Shown here: in pieces, positions 16,503 to 24,945 of the stretch
How positions within the stretch are numbered: the first letter of the stretch is position 1
How the letters are laid out: each line of letters opens with the position of its first letter
Source: a bacterium
Lineage (GTDB): Bacteria; Cyanobacteriota; Vampirovibrionia; Gastranaerophilales; Gastranaerophilaceae
Direction: 5' to 3'
Length of the DNA: 42,051 nucleotides
Assembly: GCA_017480425.1 (NCBI GenBank)
Contig: JAFVAR010000008.1
Location: 1 to 42,051 of the forward strand
Translations under genes and position numbers: made by a program
Notes under the pieces: generated by a model
Told to the model about the DNA's origin: nothing
What the model saw: only the letters and a program-made list of their open reading frames with translations
Database searches by the model: none

Positions 16503-16844
16503 TTAGGAATCTAAATAATTATCTCCTGTCATATTCAAATATGCTTCCGCCTCGCCCGGATTTTTCATCATTTTTTCAGTACTACGATTAACTAGGGCAT
16601 TAATCCCGAATATCATAGCAATTCCGCCTATGACACCAAGCCCTTTCTGCCACCAAGGGATTTCTTTTTTACTAGTCTCAACTGCAGCTTGTTTTTCAAA
16701 AGAATCTTGCGTTGTTTGGGCTACCATTTCTGTTTTTGGTTCCGATTTAACTGTTGATTGTTGATTGCCACCGGTGCAAGAAGCCACTGCTAATGCTGAA
16801 AGCGCAAGACCTATTGCAGGTGTCATAATTTTAACTATTCTCAT
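16503..16844 (-). CDS. Small lipoprotein with a second membrane segment
   Basis: The 113-aa protein starts at ATG 16844, where GGAG lies at proper distance; an upstream in-frame start has no ribosome site. Residues 1-21 are a signal peptide ending in the lipobox VASC, so the Cys should be lipidated. A polar linker rich in Gln, Thr, Ser and Lys follows, then WWQKGLGVIGGIAMIFGINAL, a likely membrane helix, and an acidic tail. A lipid anchor plus a late hydrophobic helix is an unusual layout. Family not recognised. Confidence 0.72.
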   Translation of the reverse strand: MRIVKIMTPAIGLALSALAVASCTGGNQQSTVKSEPKTEMVAQTTQDSFEKQAAVETSKKEIPWWQKGLGVIGGIAMIFGINALVNRSTEKMMKNPGEAEAYLNMTGDNYLDS

Positions 16845-16950
16845 TTTACACACTCCTAACACCGCTATTATAATACACAAATACGCTTTTTTCTATTTTT
16901 TTCCAAGATATGTAAAGAAAAATTAAATATTCAAACAAGAAAAACTGTAT

Positions 16951-16989
16951 AATAAAAACAACGGACGTACTATTAGACCGTCCGCTGTT
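16951..16989 (-). terminator. Terminator after the downstream YtxH gene
   Basis: On the - strand, AACAGCGGACG pairs with CGTCCGTTGTT (11 bp with one G-U) around an 11-nt loop, followed by a T-run. It lies about 20 bp past the stop at 17008. Confidence 0.75.
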
Positions 16990-17007
16990 CTCTATTTAAT
17001 ATTTTAA

Positions 17008-17277
17008 TTATGCTTCTGCTTCGCTTTTATCTTTGTTTAGCATTTCTTGAAGCTTACCCATAATTTCTTCGCTCTTCTCTTGAGCATCCGAAATTAAATT
17101 ATCAGCTTTTCTTTTAATATCTTTAACTGTTTCGTCTGTCTTTTTTGCCATATCAGATGCCATATCACCAAGCATTTCTCTTGTCTCCGCACCTGATTTT
17201 GGTGCTAATAAAACACCTGCAACAGCACCTATTGCTGCACCTATTGCAAATCCTGCTAAAAATCTACCTACTGACAT
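17008..17277 (-). CDS. YtxH-domain protein
   Basis: The 89-aa protein has the YtxH layout: one N-terminal Gly/Ala-rich hydrophobic helix (FLAGFAIGAAIGAVAGVLLA, residues 6-25), the conserved boundary APKSGAETREML, then a long amphipathic helix rich in Lys, Asp and Glu. YtxH proteins belong to Bacillus general-stress operons with YtxG; the molecular role is unclear. GGAG precedes ATG 17277. It is the last gene of a four-gene minus-strand group. Confidence 0.85.
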   Translation of the reverse strand: MSVGRFLAGFAIGAAIGAVAGVLLAPKSGAETREMLGDMASDMAKKTDETVKDIKRKADNLISDAQEKSEEIMGKLQEMLNKDKSEAEA

Positions 17278-17352
17278 ATTGTTTCTCCTTTTATTTTTAT
17301 GCTACCTAATAAGTTTAACTCTTACTTTACTATTTTAAATTACCCGATTTAT

Positions 17353-17721
17353 TTACTTATTTTTTCCGAATATTTTTGATGCCGCACAGAATCCGCTAAA
17401 AATACCTTTTGCCAAAGAACCCGTTACAGACGTCATTTTGCCTAGAATACTCAGGGGAGATTTTGCAATAAAATCTTTTACCTTATTAATTCCCGCATCT
17501 GTCTTTATTACAATTCCGCTCAATATCTCAACTGATTTATTTACATTTTTGAGAGTCGGAGTAAGTTCAACCTTTATAATATCCGTTGTTTCATTTAGAT
17601 TTTTTGTCAATTTTGACAAATCAAATAAAACTTTAATAAGCATAATTCCCACAAGAATTATTATGACACCGGAAGCGTAAGCCAAAAATGTTAAACTTTG
17701 GTATAGATAAGCTGTTTCCAT
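17353..17721 (-). CDS. DUF948/YtxG-like membrane-anchored helical protein
   Basis: The 122 residues start with one membrane helix (about 10-33) followed by a helical region with the DUF948-type pattern (LSKLTKNLNETTDIIKVELTPTLKNVNKSVEILSG). The C-terminus is Gly/Ala/Ser rich and ends basic. DUF948 proteins (YtxG in Bacillus) pair with YtxH. The ribosome site AGAGG precedes ATG 17721, 10 bp after the stop of the upstream YtxH gene, so it is co-transcribed. Confidence 0.8.
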   Translation of the reverse strand: METAYLYQSLTFLAYASGVIIILVGIMLIKVLFDLSKLTKNLNETTDIIKVELTPTLKNVNKSVEILSGIVIKTDAGINKVKDFIAKSPLSILGKMTSVTGSLAKGIFSGFCAASKIFGKNK

Positions 17722-17731
17722 TTATTTACCT

Positions 17732-18046
17732 CTAGTTAAAATCGTAATCCGAATGAGACTCAATTTCTTTTGCTTTTCTCATTTTTTTTGATTTTAGCAT
17801 ATTGCCAAATTTTTTATACTGTTTCTCAAGTTTATATTTTATTAAATCAATTGAATCCATTGCCTGTTTCTTTGCTTCATTTACAGCAGGAGAGTGTTTT
17901 TCTGCCAAATCACAAACAGTTTCTCTTAATTTTTCTCTTGTTTCAGCCCCGGGACGAGGAGCATATAAAACACCCGCTACTATTCCGCCTATAACACCCA
18001 GCAGAATACCTACTCCAAATCCTATAGAAGATTTATCTCTGCACAT
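17732..18046 (-). CDS. YtxH-domain protein (second copy)
   Basis: The 104-aa protein has one membrane helix (IGFGVGILLGVIGGIVAGVLYA, about 7-28) and the YtxH signature APRPGAETREKL, followed by a basic amphipathic helix and an acidic last ten residues. It shares its core signature with the YtxH at 17008-17277 but is clearly diverged. AGAGG precedes ATG 18046. It lies between two membrane-anchored helical proteins in one run. Confidence 0.85.
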   Translation of the reverse strand: MCRDKSSIGFGVGILLGVIGGIVAGVLYAPRPGAETREKLRETVCDLAEKHSPAVNEAKKQAMDSIDLIKYKLEKQYKKFGNMLKSKKMRKAKEIESHSDYDFN

Positions 18047-18131
18047 TTTTATACCTCTTTTCTTTCAGAACTTTTTGCCCATGTATTGTATCACATTTTA
18101 ATGCGTTATAAAAGTACCAGCCTAAATTAGT

Positions 18132-18452
18132 TTATGATAGTTGTTTTTTATTTTTTATTTGGCGCTTAACTGTCCAAATCAGTATACCTACAAGCATATT
18201 TTTAATATTTTTTATTGCAATTTCCGCAAATATTCTTTTTATATTTTCTACACACATCGGAGCCAGCTCCATCAATTGTTCGGATATTTTCCTTGCAGTT
18301 TCGGTTATTGATCTTATATTCGATTTTTCTTCATCTAAGAATTCATTCCATTCTCGGAACAATTTTCCCCATTTTATAAGATGAGAAATTATCGTACCTG
18401 CAATAACAAGTTCAGCAATGAAAACTATTGCTATAAGTATGTAAAAAACCAT
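18132..18452 (-). CDS. Membrane-anchored helical protein, YtxG-like
   Basis: The 106 residues begin with a membrane helix (about 2-25), followed by an amphipathic helix (KWGKLFREWNEFLDEEKSNIRSITETARKISEQLME) and a second moderately hydrophobic segment near the end (MLVGILIWTV), finishing very basic. The layout resembles the DUF948 protein at 17353, but sequence similarity is weak. It is the first gene of the group and divergent from the MurT-like gene. Function unknown. Confidence 0.7.
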   Translation of the reverse strand: MVFYILIAIVFIAELVIAGTIISHLIKWGKLFREWNEFLDEEKSNIRSITETARKISEQLMELAPMCVENIKRIFAEIAIKNIKNMLVGILIWTVKRQIKNKKQLS

Positions 18453-18547
18453 TTTTATTAACCTTAAATTAATTCTTAGCCATTTTTTGTATTATTATAT
18501 AATTATATTTTATGTTCGTCAAAAATCAAATACACTTGGAGGATAAT

Positions 18548-19876
18548 TTGGGAAAGAGCAGATTTTTAATATCATTAATTTTTGCAAAGCTTGCATACTT
18601 AGGACTCAAAATTACAAAACTATCCGGCGGCACTGCTATAATCGGGAAATATGTACTGAAAATTTGTCCAGATTTTTTAAAATATGCCGGTAAATACATA
18701 GAACAGAAAATAAATATCACGGGAACAAACGGTAAAACTACGACTTCCGGATTAATTTCACACCTTATCAAGTCCTCAAACCACAGTTTAATTAATAATG
18801 CAATGGGAGCAAATATGCTTAACGGAGTTGTTAATGCAATTTCGGTAGATTTGAATCCTTTTTTCAAATACGATTATAGCGTTATTGAATCTGACGAAGC
18901 ATTTTTAGAAGTCATTTATCAAAAGTTTGAAGCAGACTACCTGCTTGTAACAAACCTCTTCCGAGACCAACTGGACAGATATGGTGAACTTGCAACAACA
19001 AAAAAATTCATACAAAACGGAATCGATTTAAAACCGAATCTCAAACTCATCTTAAACGCAGATGACCCTCTTGTTGCAAGCTTTGTTGGGAAAAATAAAA
19101 TATATTACGGAGTTGAGAATGTGATATATAAAGATGGGCTTACTCAAACAGAATCAAAGACAGAAGAGGCATTCACCTGCCATTGCGGAAATCAGTTAAA
19201 ATACGATAAAAAGTTCTACGCTCAACAGGGACATTACTTCTGTAATTGCGGATATAAAAGACCTCAACCTAAATATAGCGCAACCGTAACCCTATATAAA
19301 GACCATTCTGTTTTAGAGCTGGAAGGAGAACTCTTTGAAATTCCGCTTGTCGGACTCTTTAACGCATACAATGCCTTGGGAGCAATCGCTCTTTGTAAAG
19401 AACTTGGAATTCAGAATATTGCAGAAAATATTAAAACATTTAAAGTTGCATTTGGAAGAAGTGAAGTTAAATATCTAAACGGTAAGCGCACATTAATTCA
19501 ATTAATAAAAAACCCCGTAGGAGCTAATGAGGTATTAAAAACCATAAATAAAGATGCAAACATTCTTATTGCAATAAATGATAATTATGCTGACGGAAGG
19601 GATGTATCTTGGCTTTGGGATGCGGATTTTTCAGTCATTAATACTATTCAAAACGAAATTGTAGTATCCGGAACCCGTGCTGAAGATATGGCATTAAGAC
19701 TAAAATATGCAGGAGTTGCACAAAATAAAATTAAACTTATAAAAAGTCTTAATTCCGCAATAGATTATATAGGAAAAATTTCAAAAAATGATATTATAAT
19801 CCTCCCAACATACACTGCTTTGCTTAAATTAAACAAAATGAAATCGCTAAAGAGAAATATTTCTCTTAATAAATAA
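18548..19876 (+). CDS. murT: MurT-like Mur ligase (lipid II isoglutaminyl synthase, ligase subunit)
   Basis: MurT, with the amidotransferase GatD, amidates D-Glu of lipid II to D-isoglutamine. The domain order fits: ATP-binding GTNGKTTT at residues 59-66, ESDEAFL, the MurT-specific Cys ribbon with CxC at 211/213 and CxC at 232/234, and a C-terminal DUF1727 domain with DNYADGRDVSWLWD. I start at TTG 18548 because GGAGG (18538-18542) lies 5 nt before it and the N-terminus then matches the family (442 aa); an upstream ATG at 18512 has no ribosome site. No gatD is adjacent or elsewhere in the window, unlike the usual murT-gatD pair. An amide ligase without GatD is the alternative. Confidence 0.85.
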   Translation: MGKSRFLISLIFAKLAYLGLKITKLSGGTAIIGKYVLKICPDFLKYAGKYIEQKINITGTNGKTTTSGLISHLIKSSNHSLINNAMGANMLNGVVNAISVDLNPFFKYDYSVIESDEAFLEVIYQKFEADYLLVTNLFRDQLDRYGELATTKKFIQNGIDLKPNLKLILNADDPLVASFVGKNKIYYGVENVIYKDGLTQTESKTEEAFTCHCGNQLKYDKKFYAQQGHYFCNCGYKRPQPKYSATVTLYKDHSVLELEGELFEIPLVGLFNAYNALGAIALCKELGIQNIAENIKTFKVAFGRSEVKYLNGKRTLIQLIKNPVGANEVLKTINKDANILIAINDNYADGRDVSWLWDADFSVINTIQNEIVVSGTRAEDMALRLKYAGVAQNKIKLIKSLNSAIDYIGKISKNDIIILPTYTALLKLNKMKSLKRNISLNK

Positions 19877-19943
19877 CACACATAATTTAGCATACTGATT
19901 CTAACACGTACACAAATAATTTTCAAATAATATTAATTCTCCC

Positions 19944-19973
19944 TTGAAAGCAAATGTGTATTTATAATATTAT
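19944..19973 (+). promoter_or_regulatory. Possible promoter of pdxJ
   Basis: TTGAAA (19944-19949) and TATTAT (19968-19973) are spaced 18 bp, 28 bp before the pdxJ ATG. Confidence 0.4.
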
Positions 19974-20000
19974 ATAGATATAGAGATTAGGAGAATTAAA

Positions 20001-20717
20001 ATGCTATTAGGAGTAAATATAGACCACGTTGCAACTTTAAGAAATGCAAGAGGAGGTTTTGAGCCGGATGTACTAACAGCCGCCAGAATATGTAAAGAAT
20101 GCGGAGTGGCTTCAATTACTACTCACTTAAGAGAAGACAGAAGACATATTAAGGATGCTGATGTAGAAGCAATTCGAATGTTACCACGTATCAGACTTAA
20201 TTTAGAGATGGCAATGACACAAGAAATGCTTGATATAGCTCTCAAACTCAGACCGCACGCTGTTTGTATTGTTCCGGAAAAAAGACAGGAAGTTACTACT
20301 GAAGGCGGGCTTGATGTTGCTGGACAAATAGATTGGGCAATAGAATTTACAAAGCCGCTATTGGAAAAGAAAATAGAAGTAAGCTTTTTCATTGACCCTG
20401 ACGTGCAACAAATTTCAGCAGTATCAAAAACCGGTGCTCCGTTTATTGAATTACACACAGGAAGATACTCGGAAGCTTTCGGAACAACGGACGAAGAAAA
20501 AGTATTTCAAGAACTGAAAGGTGCTGCTATATTTGCTAAAAATTTCGGTCTTAAGGTCAATGCCGGACACGGATTAAATTATCAAAATGTCGGAAGAATG
20601 CACGAGATTCCTAATCTTATTGAACTTAATATCGGACATTCAATTATCTCACGCTCTATTTTTGTAGGTCTGGAACAAGCTGTAAAAGAAATGAAAGCCT
20701 TATGTGAGGGACAATAA
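20001..20717 (+). CDS. pdxJ: Pyridoxine 5'-phosphate synthase
   Basis: PdxJ condenses 1-deoxyxylulose 5-phosphate with 3-amino-2-oxopropyl phosphate to give pyridoxine 5'-phosphate, the last ring-forming step of the DXP-dependent B6 route. The 238-aa TIM barrel shows LLGVNIDHVATLRNARGG, ITTHLREDRRHI, NLEMAMTQEM, CIVPEKRQEVTTEGGLDV and VNAGHGLNYQNV, all family signatures. GGAG precedes ATG 20001. Its stop overlaps the ATG of the next gene by one base, so the two are translationally coupled. The B6 product is used by NifS and watched over by YggS elsewhere in the window. Confidence 0.96.
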   Translation: MLLGVNIDHVATLRNARGGFEPDVLTAARICKECGVASITTHLREDRRHIKDADVEAIRMLPRIRLNLEMAMTQEMLDIALKLRPHAVCIVPEKRQEVTTEGGLDVAGQIDWAIEFTKPLLEKKIEVSFFIDPDVQQISAVSKTGAPFIELHTGRYSEAFGTTDEEKVFQELKGAAIFAKNFGLKVNAGHGLNYQNVGRMHEIPNLIELNIGHSIISRSIFVGLEQAVKEMKALCEGQ

Positions 20718-21052
20718 TGAAATCAAAAGAAGAAGTTGTTAAGGAAATGCAGTTAGTTGTTGAACAAATGCGCTTGGATGACATAGAAGAAAATCCTGAT
20801 TGCGAACATGAATTTTTTACATGCGATGCCTGCGGAGCAACAAAAGACCTGGCAGGTTCTGTTTTATACGGACATCACAGACTTTGCAATGACTGTGTTC
20901 TTTTGGCGGAAGTAGGGTTTGAACTCGGACAAATTAAAGACATCCATGAACTAATAGACGCAATGGAAGACAAGCGTCTTGAGGCTGATTGCGAATTTAT
21001 AAAGGAAGAAGAAAAAAGACAACAAGCGATTGAAGCTTCCAAGCTTAATTGA
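20717..21052 (+). CDS. Small Cys-rich (zinc-ribbon-like) protein
   Basis: The 111-aa acidic protein has CDAC at about residues 36-39 and CNDC at about 57-60 (with HH just before), a spacing typical of a treble-clef or ribbon zinc site. The flanks are charged helices. It starts within the stop codon of pdxJ (TAATG overlap), implying coupled translation, and ends 5 bp before the stop of the convergent metallopeptidase gene. I do not recognise the family; the coupling suggests a link to B6 supply or simple co-expression. Confidence 0.8.
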   Translation: MKSKEEVVKEMQLVVEQMRLDDIEENPDCEHEFFTCDACGATKDLAGSVLYGHHRLCNDCVLLAEVGFELGQIKDIHELIDAMEDKRLEADCEFIKEEEKRQQAIEASKLN

Positions 21053-21057
21053 TGAGC

Positions 21058-23427
21058 TTAAAGCATTTCCGTTTCTCGTTCACGAATCAATTCGGCAATT
21101 GTTGCAATTGTTTTAGGGAAATATGTCATATAATAGAGTATCCTTAAACCTATACCTGTTCCAAAAGGTTCTTGCGAATATAAAATAGCATTTACATCCG
21201 CAGTTTTTTCAGAATCTGAATCATTTGAAATATGGTTCATGAAGCTTTGTTGCACAGAAGTTGTATTAACTATCATATCCTCAAGTTCCTCAGAAAATAC
21301 ATCTTTAACCTTCTGATTAGTTGATATTACAAACTTTGCCTTATTTTCTTCATCACTATCCGTTTCCAAATAGTGACCGAATTCGTGAAGAAATATATTT
21401 TGCAGAGTTTCAATTTCAGTTATTGAGTACTTTGTATTTTTACCGATTTCTATATATTTAGCTTCAGGGTTCCAAACTCCGTTATTTCCATAAGCACTAT
21501 GCTCTTTTTCATTATATATTAGCTTATTAAGCGGTAATTTATTTATAAAAAACAGCTCGTTTCCGGGAATAATTTTTAATATTTCTGCCATAACATCCCC
21601 GCCTTTTTCTTTGTCAAGTTTACCCTCAAAGGAGATTTTATGGATTTTGTTCGGATTAGTCGAATCAATTACGTTTACAGAATTCTCATCATACGTTATA
21701 TCATATATATGTCCATTTGAAGACGATATATAATGATTTTCCGAAACTTTTCTAAATGTATTATGAACATCAAGAATCGTTTTACCGTCACTTGTTTTTA
21801 TTGTGTAATCTATAATACGCATACCATCGGGACTTTCTTCATAAGTATAATCACTTTTAACACCGCTCGGAGATTCAAAATGCCTTTCTGTATACCTGCT
21901 TTTATCATTTGAGTTGTAAGTTGCGTATTGAAGTGTTTCTTTTCGGCCGTCAGCGTACACTATATACTGTGTAGGTAAACCTTTTAAATCTTTATTTGCA
22001 TCTGTTATAACACTTTTTATTAAATTACCTTTATCATCGTAATAATTAGCTACATCACTTATAACATCACAAAAATCTGATGAAACCGGCACACCTGCAT
22101 ATTTTGTTGTTTGGTGAATATTGCATTGTGTATTATTTGTTTGTATTACAGTTTCATTTTTATCCCTATCTATATCAATAATTCTTGTTTCTACCAGTCC
22201 ACACTTTTTATCAAAAATATACTCGGTATTATTTTCGGGAGTTTTAAGTGCCGCTCTATTACAAGCATAGTTCGACCACGCTATCTGAAAATTAGGATTT
22301 TCTTTTATAAAATTATCAAGAGACTCGTTTTTAAATCCTGCAAGTTTGTAGGCATCACTTACATCAAGCGATTTTGCACGTTCAATAGACATAAGGTTTA
22401 TCATGTAGGCAATTTCTTCTTCTCTTAAATTGCTCATATAACTAAATGCATTATCTATGCCTACGTAGTTTTCTTCACCATTTATTAAATACGTTCGCCT
22501 TGCGTTTTGTTTTATTTTTTCATATTCTTCATCAGTTGTTTTAAGGATTTTTGTATCTATATGATTAATATCAAAATTTGTGCACAAATCCAGCATTTTC
22601 TCATAATATTCCGGATTTTGAATGAGAAAAGTTATCATTTCTGTATAATTACTTAACTTTTTAAATTCATTAACCTCGAGGTACTTTTTTGATTGTTCAA
22701 AAGAATCGTCATCTAATTTAAACAATTCTATGAGCCCTTCTACTGATATCGTGTTATAAAGTGCACGATTTATAATATAATCAGCTCTGTCTGACGTAAT
22801 ATTATTTGAATTTTCTAAAAATACCCACATAAACATTTCAGCATTTGCAATATCAAAGGTAGGAATTTTATCCAAATTTCTCAATACAGGCAATAATTTT
22901 TGTAACTCGTCCTCCGTATAATTCAAATAAAATGATGTAAAAAATTCTGTCATATAATCATCTGCATCAGATGCATGCAACCTCATAGTATTATTTACTA
23001 AAATTTTTACACATTCTTGTTTTGTCTTTGACATTTTATTATATTCTTCTGATTTTTCAACTTTTGACATAATATCAGAAGTATTACCGGTAATCTTTGT
23101 GAACCAGCTTTTGACAAATTCCTCAACACCCATTTCAGCACTTGCTTTTTGTTTCTTATTAAAGGATTTATTATAAAAATCAAGAATTTCATCTTCAGAC
23201 AAATTTTCATAATCGTCATCACAATTCGCTGATTCCGTAAGTTCTTTACTAAGAGATTCTATTTCTTCCTTATCAAATATAGAGTTCTTATTTTTGTCGT
23301 ATTTTTGCAAAAATACAAACTCATGCGGAATTTCCATTCCTACTCTCAAATTATCTAAGATTTTTTTAATATTAAACATAACTGAATTGTCCCGAAAACT
23401 TACATTATTTATATCGGCACAATTCAA
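21058..23427 (-). CDS. Large EF-hand protein with C-terminal gluzincin-type metallopeptidase motif
   Basis: The 789-aa protein has an EF-hand loop at residues 44-55 (DKNKNSIFDKEE: Asp1, Asn3, Asn5, Asp9, Glu12). A long helical middle (about 60-400) follows, then a beta-rich stretch with YD/Rhs-like phrases (YYDDKGNLI, VYADGRKETL, YEESPDGMR; about 440-600). The C-terminal zinc motif is HEFGH (HExxH) at 681-685, with EKTAD (ExxxD) at 740-744 as a plausible third ligand. No signal peptide or membrane helix is visible. The start is uncertain: TTG 23427 gives the full frame, ATG 23379 is 16 residues shorter, and neither has a good ribosome site. Catalysis is inferred from motifs only. It could be an exported effector or surface protein. 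Confidence 0.75.
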   Translation of the reverse strand: MNCADINNVSFRDNSVMFNIKKILDNLRVGMEIPHEFVFLQKYDKNKNSIFDKEEIESLSKELTESANCDDDYENLSEDEILDFYNKSFNKKQKASAEMGVEEFVKSWFTKITGNTSDIMSKVEKSEEYNKMSKTKQECVKILVNNTMRLHASDADDYMTEFFTSFYLNYTEDELQKLLPVLRNLDKIPTFDIANAEMFMWVFLENSNNITSDRADYIINRALYNTISVEGLIELFKLDDDSFEQSKKYLEVNEFKKLSNYTEMITFLIQNPEYYEKMLDLCTNFDINHIDTKILKTTDEEYEKIKQNARRTYLINGEENYVGIDNAFSYMSNLREEEIAYMINLMSIERAKSLDVSDAYKLAGFKNESLDNFIKENPNFQIAWSNYACNRAALKTPENNTEYIFDKKCGLVETRIIDIDRDKNETVIQTNNTQCNIHQTTKYAGVPVSSDFCDVISDVANYYDDKGNLIKSVITDANKDLKGLPTQYIVYADGRKETLQYATYNSNDKSRYTERHFESPSGVKSDYTYEESPDGMRIIDYTIKTSDGKTILDVHNTFRKVSENHYISSSNGHIYDITYDENSVNVIDSTNPNKIHKISFEGKLDKEKGGDVMAEILKIIPGNELFFINKLPLNKLIYNEKEHSAYGNNGVWNPEAKYIEIGKNTKYSITEIETLQNIFLHEFGHYLETDSDEENKAKFVISTNQKVKDVFSEELEDMIVNTTSVQQSFMNHISNDSDSEKTADVNAILYSQEPFGTGIGLRILYYMTYFPKTIATIAELIRERETEML

Positions 23428-23529
23428 AAAATCTTTAGCTTTTTTTTATAAATTGTTACAAATCTTTACTGTATGTAAATCACAAACTCGTAGTTAGTTT
23501 TTCAAATTAATTTTTATATTCAGAATATT

Positions 23530-23558
23530 TTTACATATTCCTATGTTTTTTTTATAAT
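23530..23558 (+). promoter_or_regulatory. Sigma-70-type promoter of pgk
   Basis: TTTACA (23530-23535) and perfect TATAAT (23553-23558) with a 17-bp spacer lie 48 bp before the pgk ATG. Confidence 0.75.
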
Positions 23559-23606
23559 GTTCATGCAAATAGAGAGCACGATTATATAAAGAAAGGAAAA
23601 TTTACC

Positions 23607-24803
23607 ATGAAAAAATCAATTAAAGATTTGGGTGACATTAAGGGTAAAAGAGCTCTTGTAAGAGTTGATATTAATGTCCCGTTGGATGAAAACAAAAATG
23701 TAACAGACGATACTCGTATTCAAGCTATTGTTCCTACAGTAAACTACTTAAAAGAAAGAGGAGCAAAAATTATTCTTATGGCTCACTTGGGCAGACCAAA
23801 AGGAGAAAAGAATCCTGAATTTACACTTGCTCCGGTTGCTAAATATATGGCTAAAGTTTTTGGTGAAGAAATTGTATTTATTCCTTCAGTTGAAGAAGCT
23901 GCTCCTTATGTTGAAAAACTTGCTGACGGACAAATTGCTCTTTTGGAAAATATTCGCTACTACAAGGCAGAGGAAGCAAAAGATGACGACATGACTTTTG
24001 CAAACGAAATCGCAAAGCTTGGTGATTTCTATGTAAATGACGCATTTGGTGCGGCTCACAGAAATCACACTTCAACTGCAAAACTTGCTAAAGTTGTTAA
24101 ACCTGCAGTTTCAGGTTTGTTAATGGAAAAAGAAATCAGATGCTTGTCACAAGCTCTTGATAACCCGACTCGCCCATTCACTGCTATTGTTGGCGGAGCT
24201 AAAGTTTCTTCTAAAATCGGTGTTTTAGAAAACTTACTGGACAAAGTTGACAATATGATAATAGGCGGCGGTATGGCTTACACATTTGTTAAAGCTAACG
24301 GCGGTAAAATCGGTAATTCAATTTGTGAAGATGACCAGTTAGAAGTTGCAAAAGCAATTGAAAAGAAAGCACAAGAAAAAGGTGTTAAACTTGTTATGGC
24401 AACTGATGTCCTTGTAACAGACGATTTTTCAGGAAACGGAACAAATAAATTTGTTAAGATTAACGAAATTCCGGATGGATTTGAAGGCGTTGATGCAGGT
24501 GAAGAATCAAGAAAAGCTTTTGCAGATGTAATCAAATCTTCAAAAACTATTTTAATGAACGGCCCTGTTGGCGCATTTGAAAATCCTAAATTCGCAGAAG
24601 GTACAAAAGCAGTTCTTGCAGCAGTTGTAGAAGCAACTAAAAATGGTGCAACTTCTGTAATAGGCGGCGGTGATTCTGTTTCTGCAGCTAAAAAATTCTT
24701 TAAGGCTGAAGATTTCACTCACGTTTCTACAGGCGGCGGTGCATCATTAGAATTCATTGAAGGGAAAGTTCTTCCGGGTGTTGCAGCGCTTGACGATAAG
24801 TAA
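23607..24803 (+). CDS. pgk: Phosphoglycerate kinase
   Basis: Pgk makes ATP from 1,3-bisphosphoglycerate in glycolysis. The 398-aa monomer carries the N-terminal signature RALVRVDINVPLD, LMAHLGRPKG, LLENIRYYKAEE, the hinge region, and the C-terminal nucleotide site with GPVGAFENPKFAEGT and VIGGGDSVSA. AAAGGA precedes ATG 23607. It is monocistronic, flanked by a strong promoter and terminator. Confidence 0.97.
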   Translation: MKKSIKDLGDIKGKRALVRVDINVPLDENKNVTDDTRIQAIVPTVNYLKERGAKIILMAHLGRPKGEKNPEFTLAPVAKYMAKVFGEEIVFIPSVEEAAPYVEKLADGQIALLENIRYYKAEEAKDDDMTFANEIAKLGDFYVNDAFGAAHRNHTSTAKLAKVVKPAVSGLLMEKEIRCLSQALDNPTRPFTAIVGGAKVSSKIGVLENLLDKVDNMIIGGGMAYTFVKANGGKIGNSICEDDQLEVAKAIEKKAQEKGVKLVMATDVLVTDDFSGNGTNKFVKINEIPDGFEGVDAGEESRKAFADVIKSSKTILMNGPVGAFENPKFAEGTKAVLAAVVEATKNGATSVIGGGDSVSAAKKFFKAEDFTHVSTGGGASLEFIEGKVLPGVAALDDK

Positions 24804-24817
24804 TAATATTATTTAAT

Positions 24818-24852
24818 AAAAAAGCGCCGATGAAATTCATCGGTGCTTTTTT
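24818..24852 (+). terminator. Intrinsic terminator of pgk
   Basis: A long stem (AAAAAAGCGCCGATGAA against its complement, one G-U) is followed by six T, 15 bp after the pgk stop. Confidence 0.85.
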
Positions 24853-24945
24853 CATGCAAAATCATTTAAATGTATGATGGTTAGCATGCCCAACATGCGA
24901 TAAATTGGTAGAGGTACTAATGTACCCTTGGTGAGGTAGGTAGAT

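Noticed and set aside
24278..24718. 146-codon open frame on - strand inside pgk
   Set aside because: It is antisense to pgk, with no start signals and no family resemblance.
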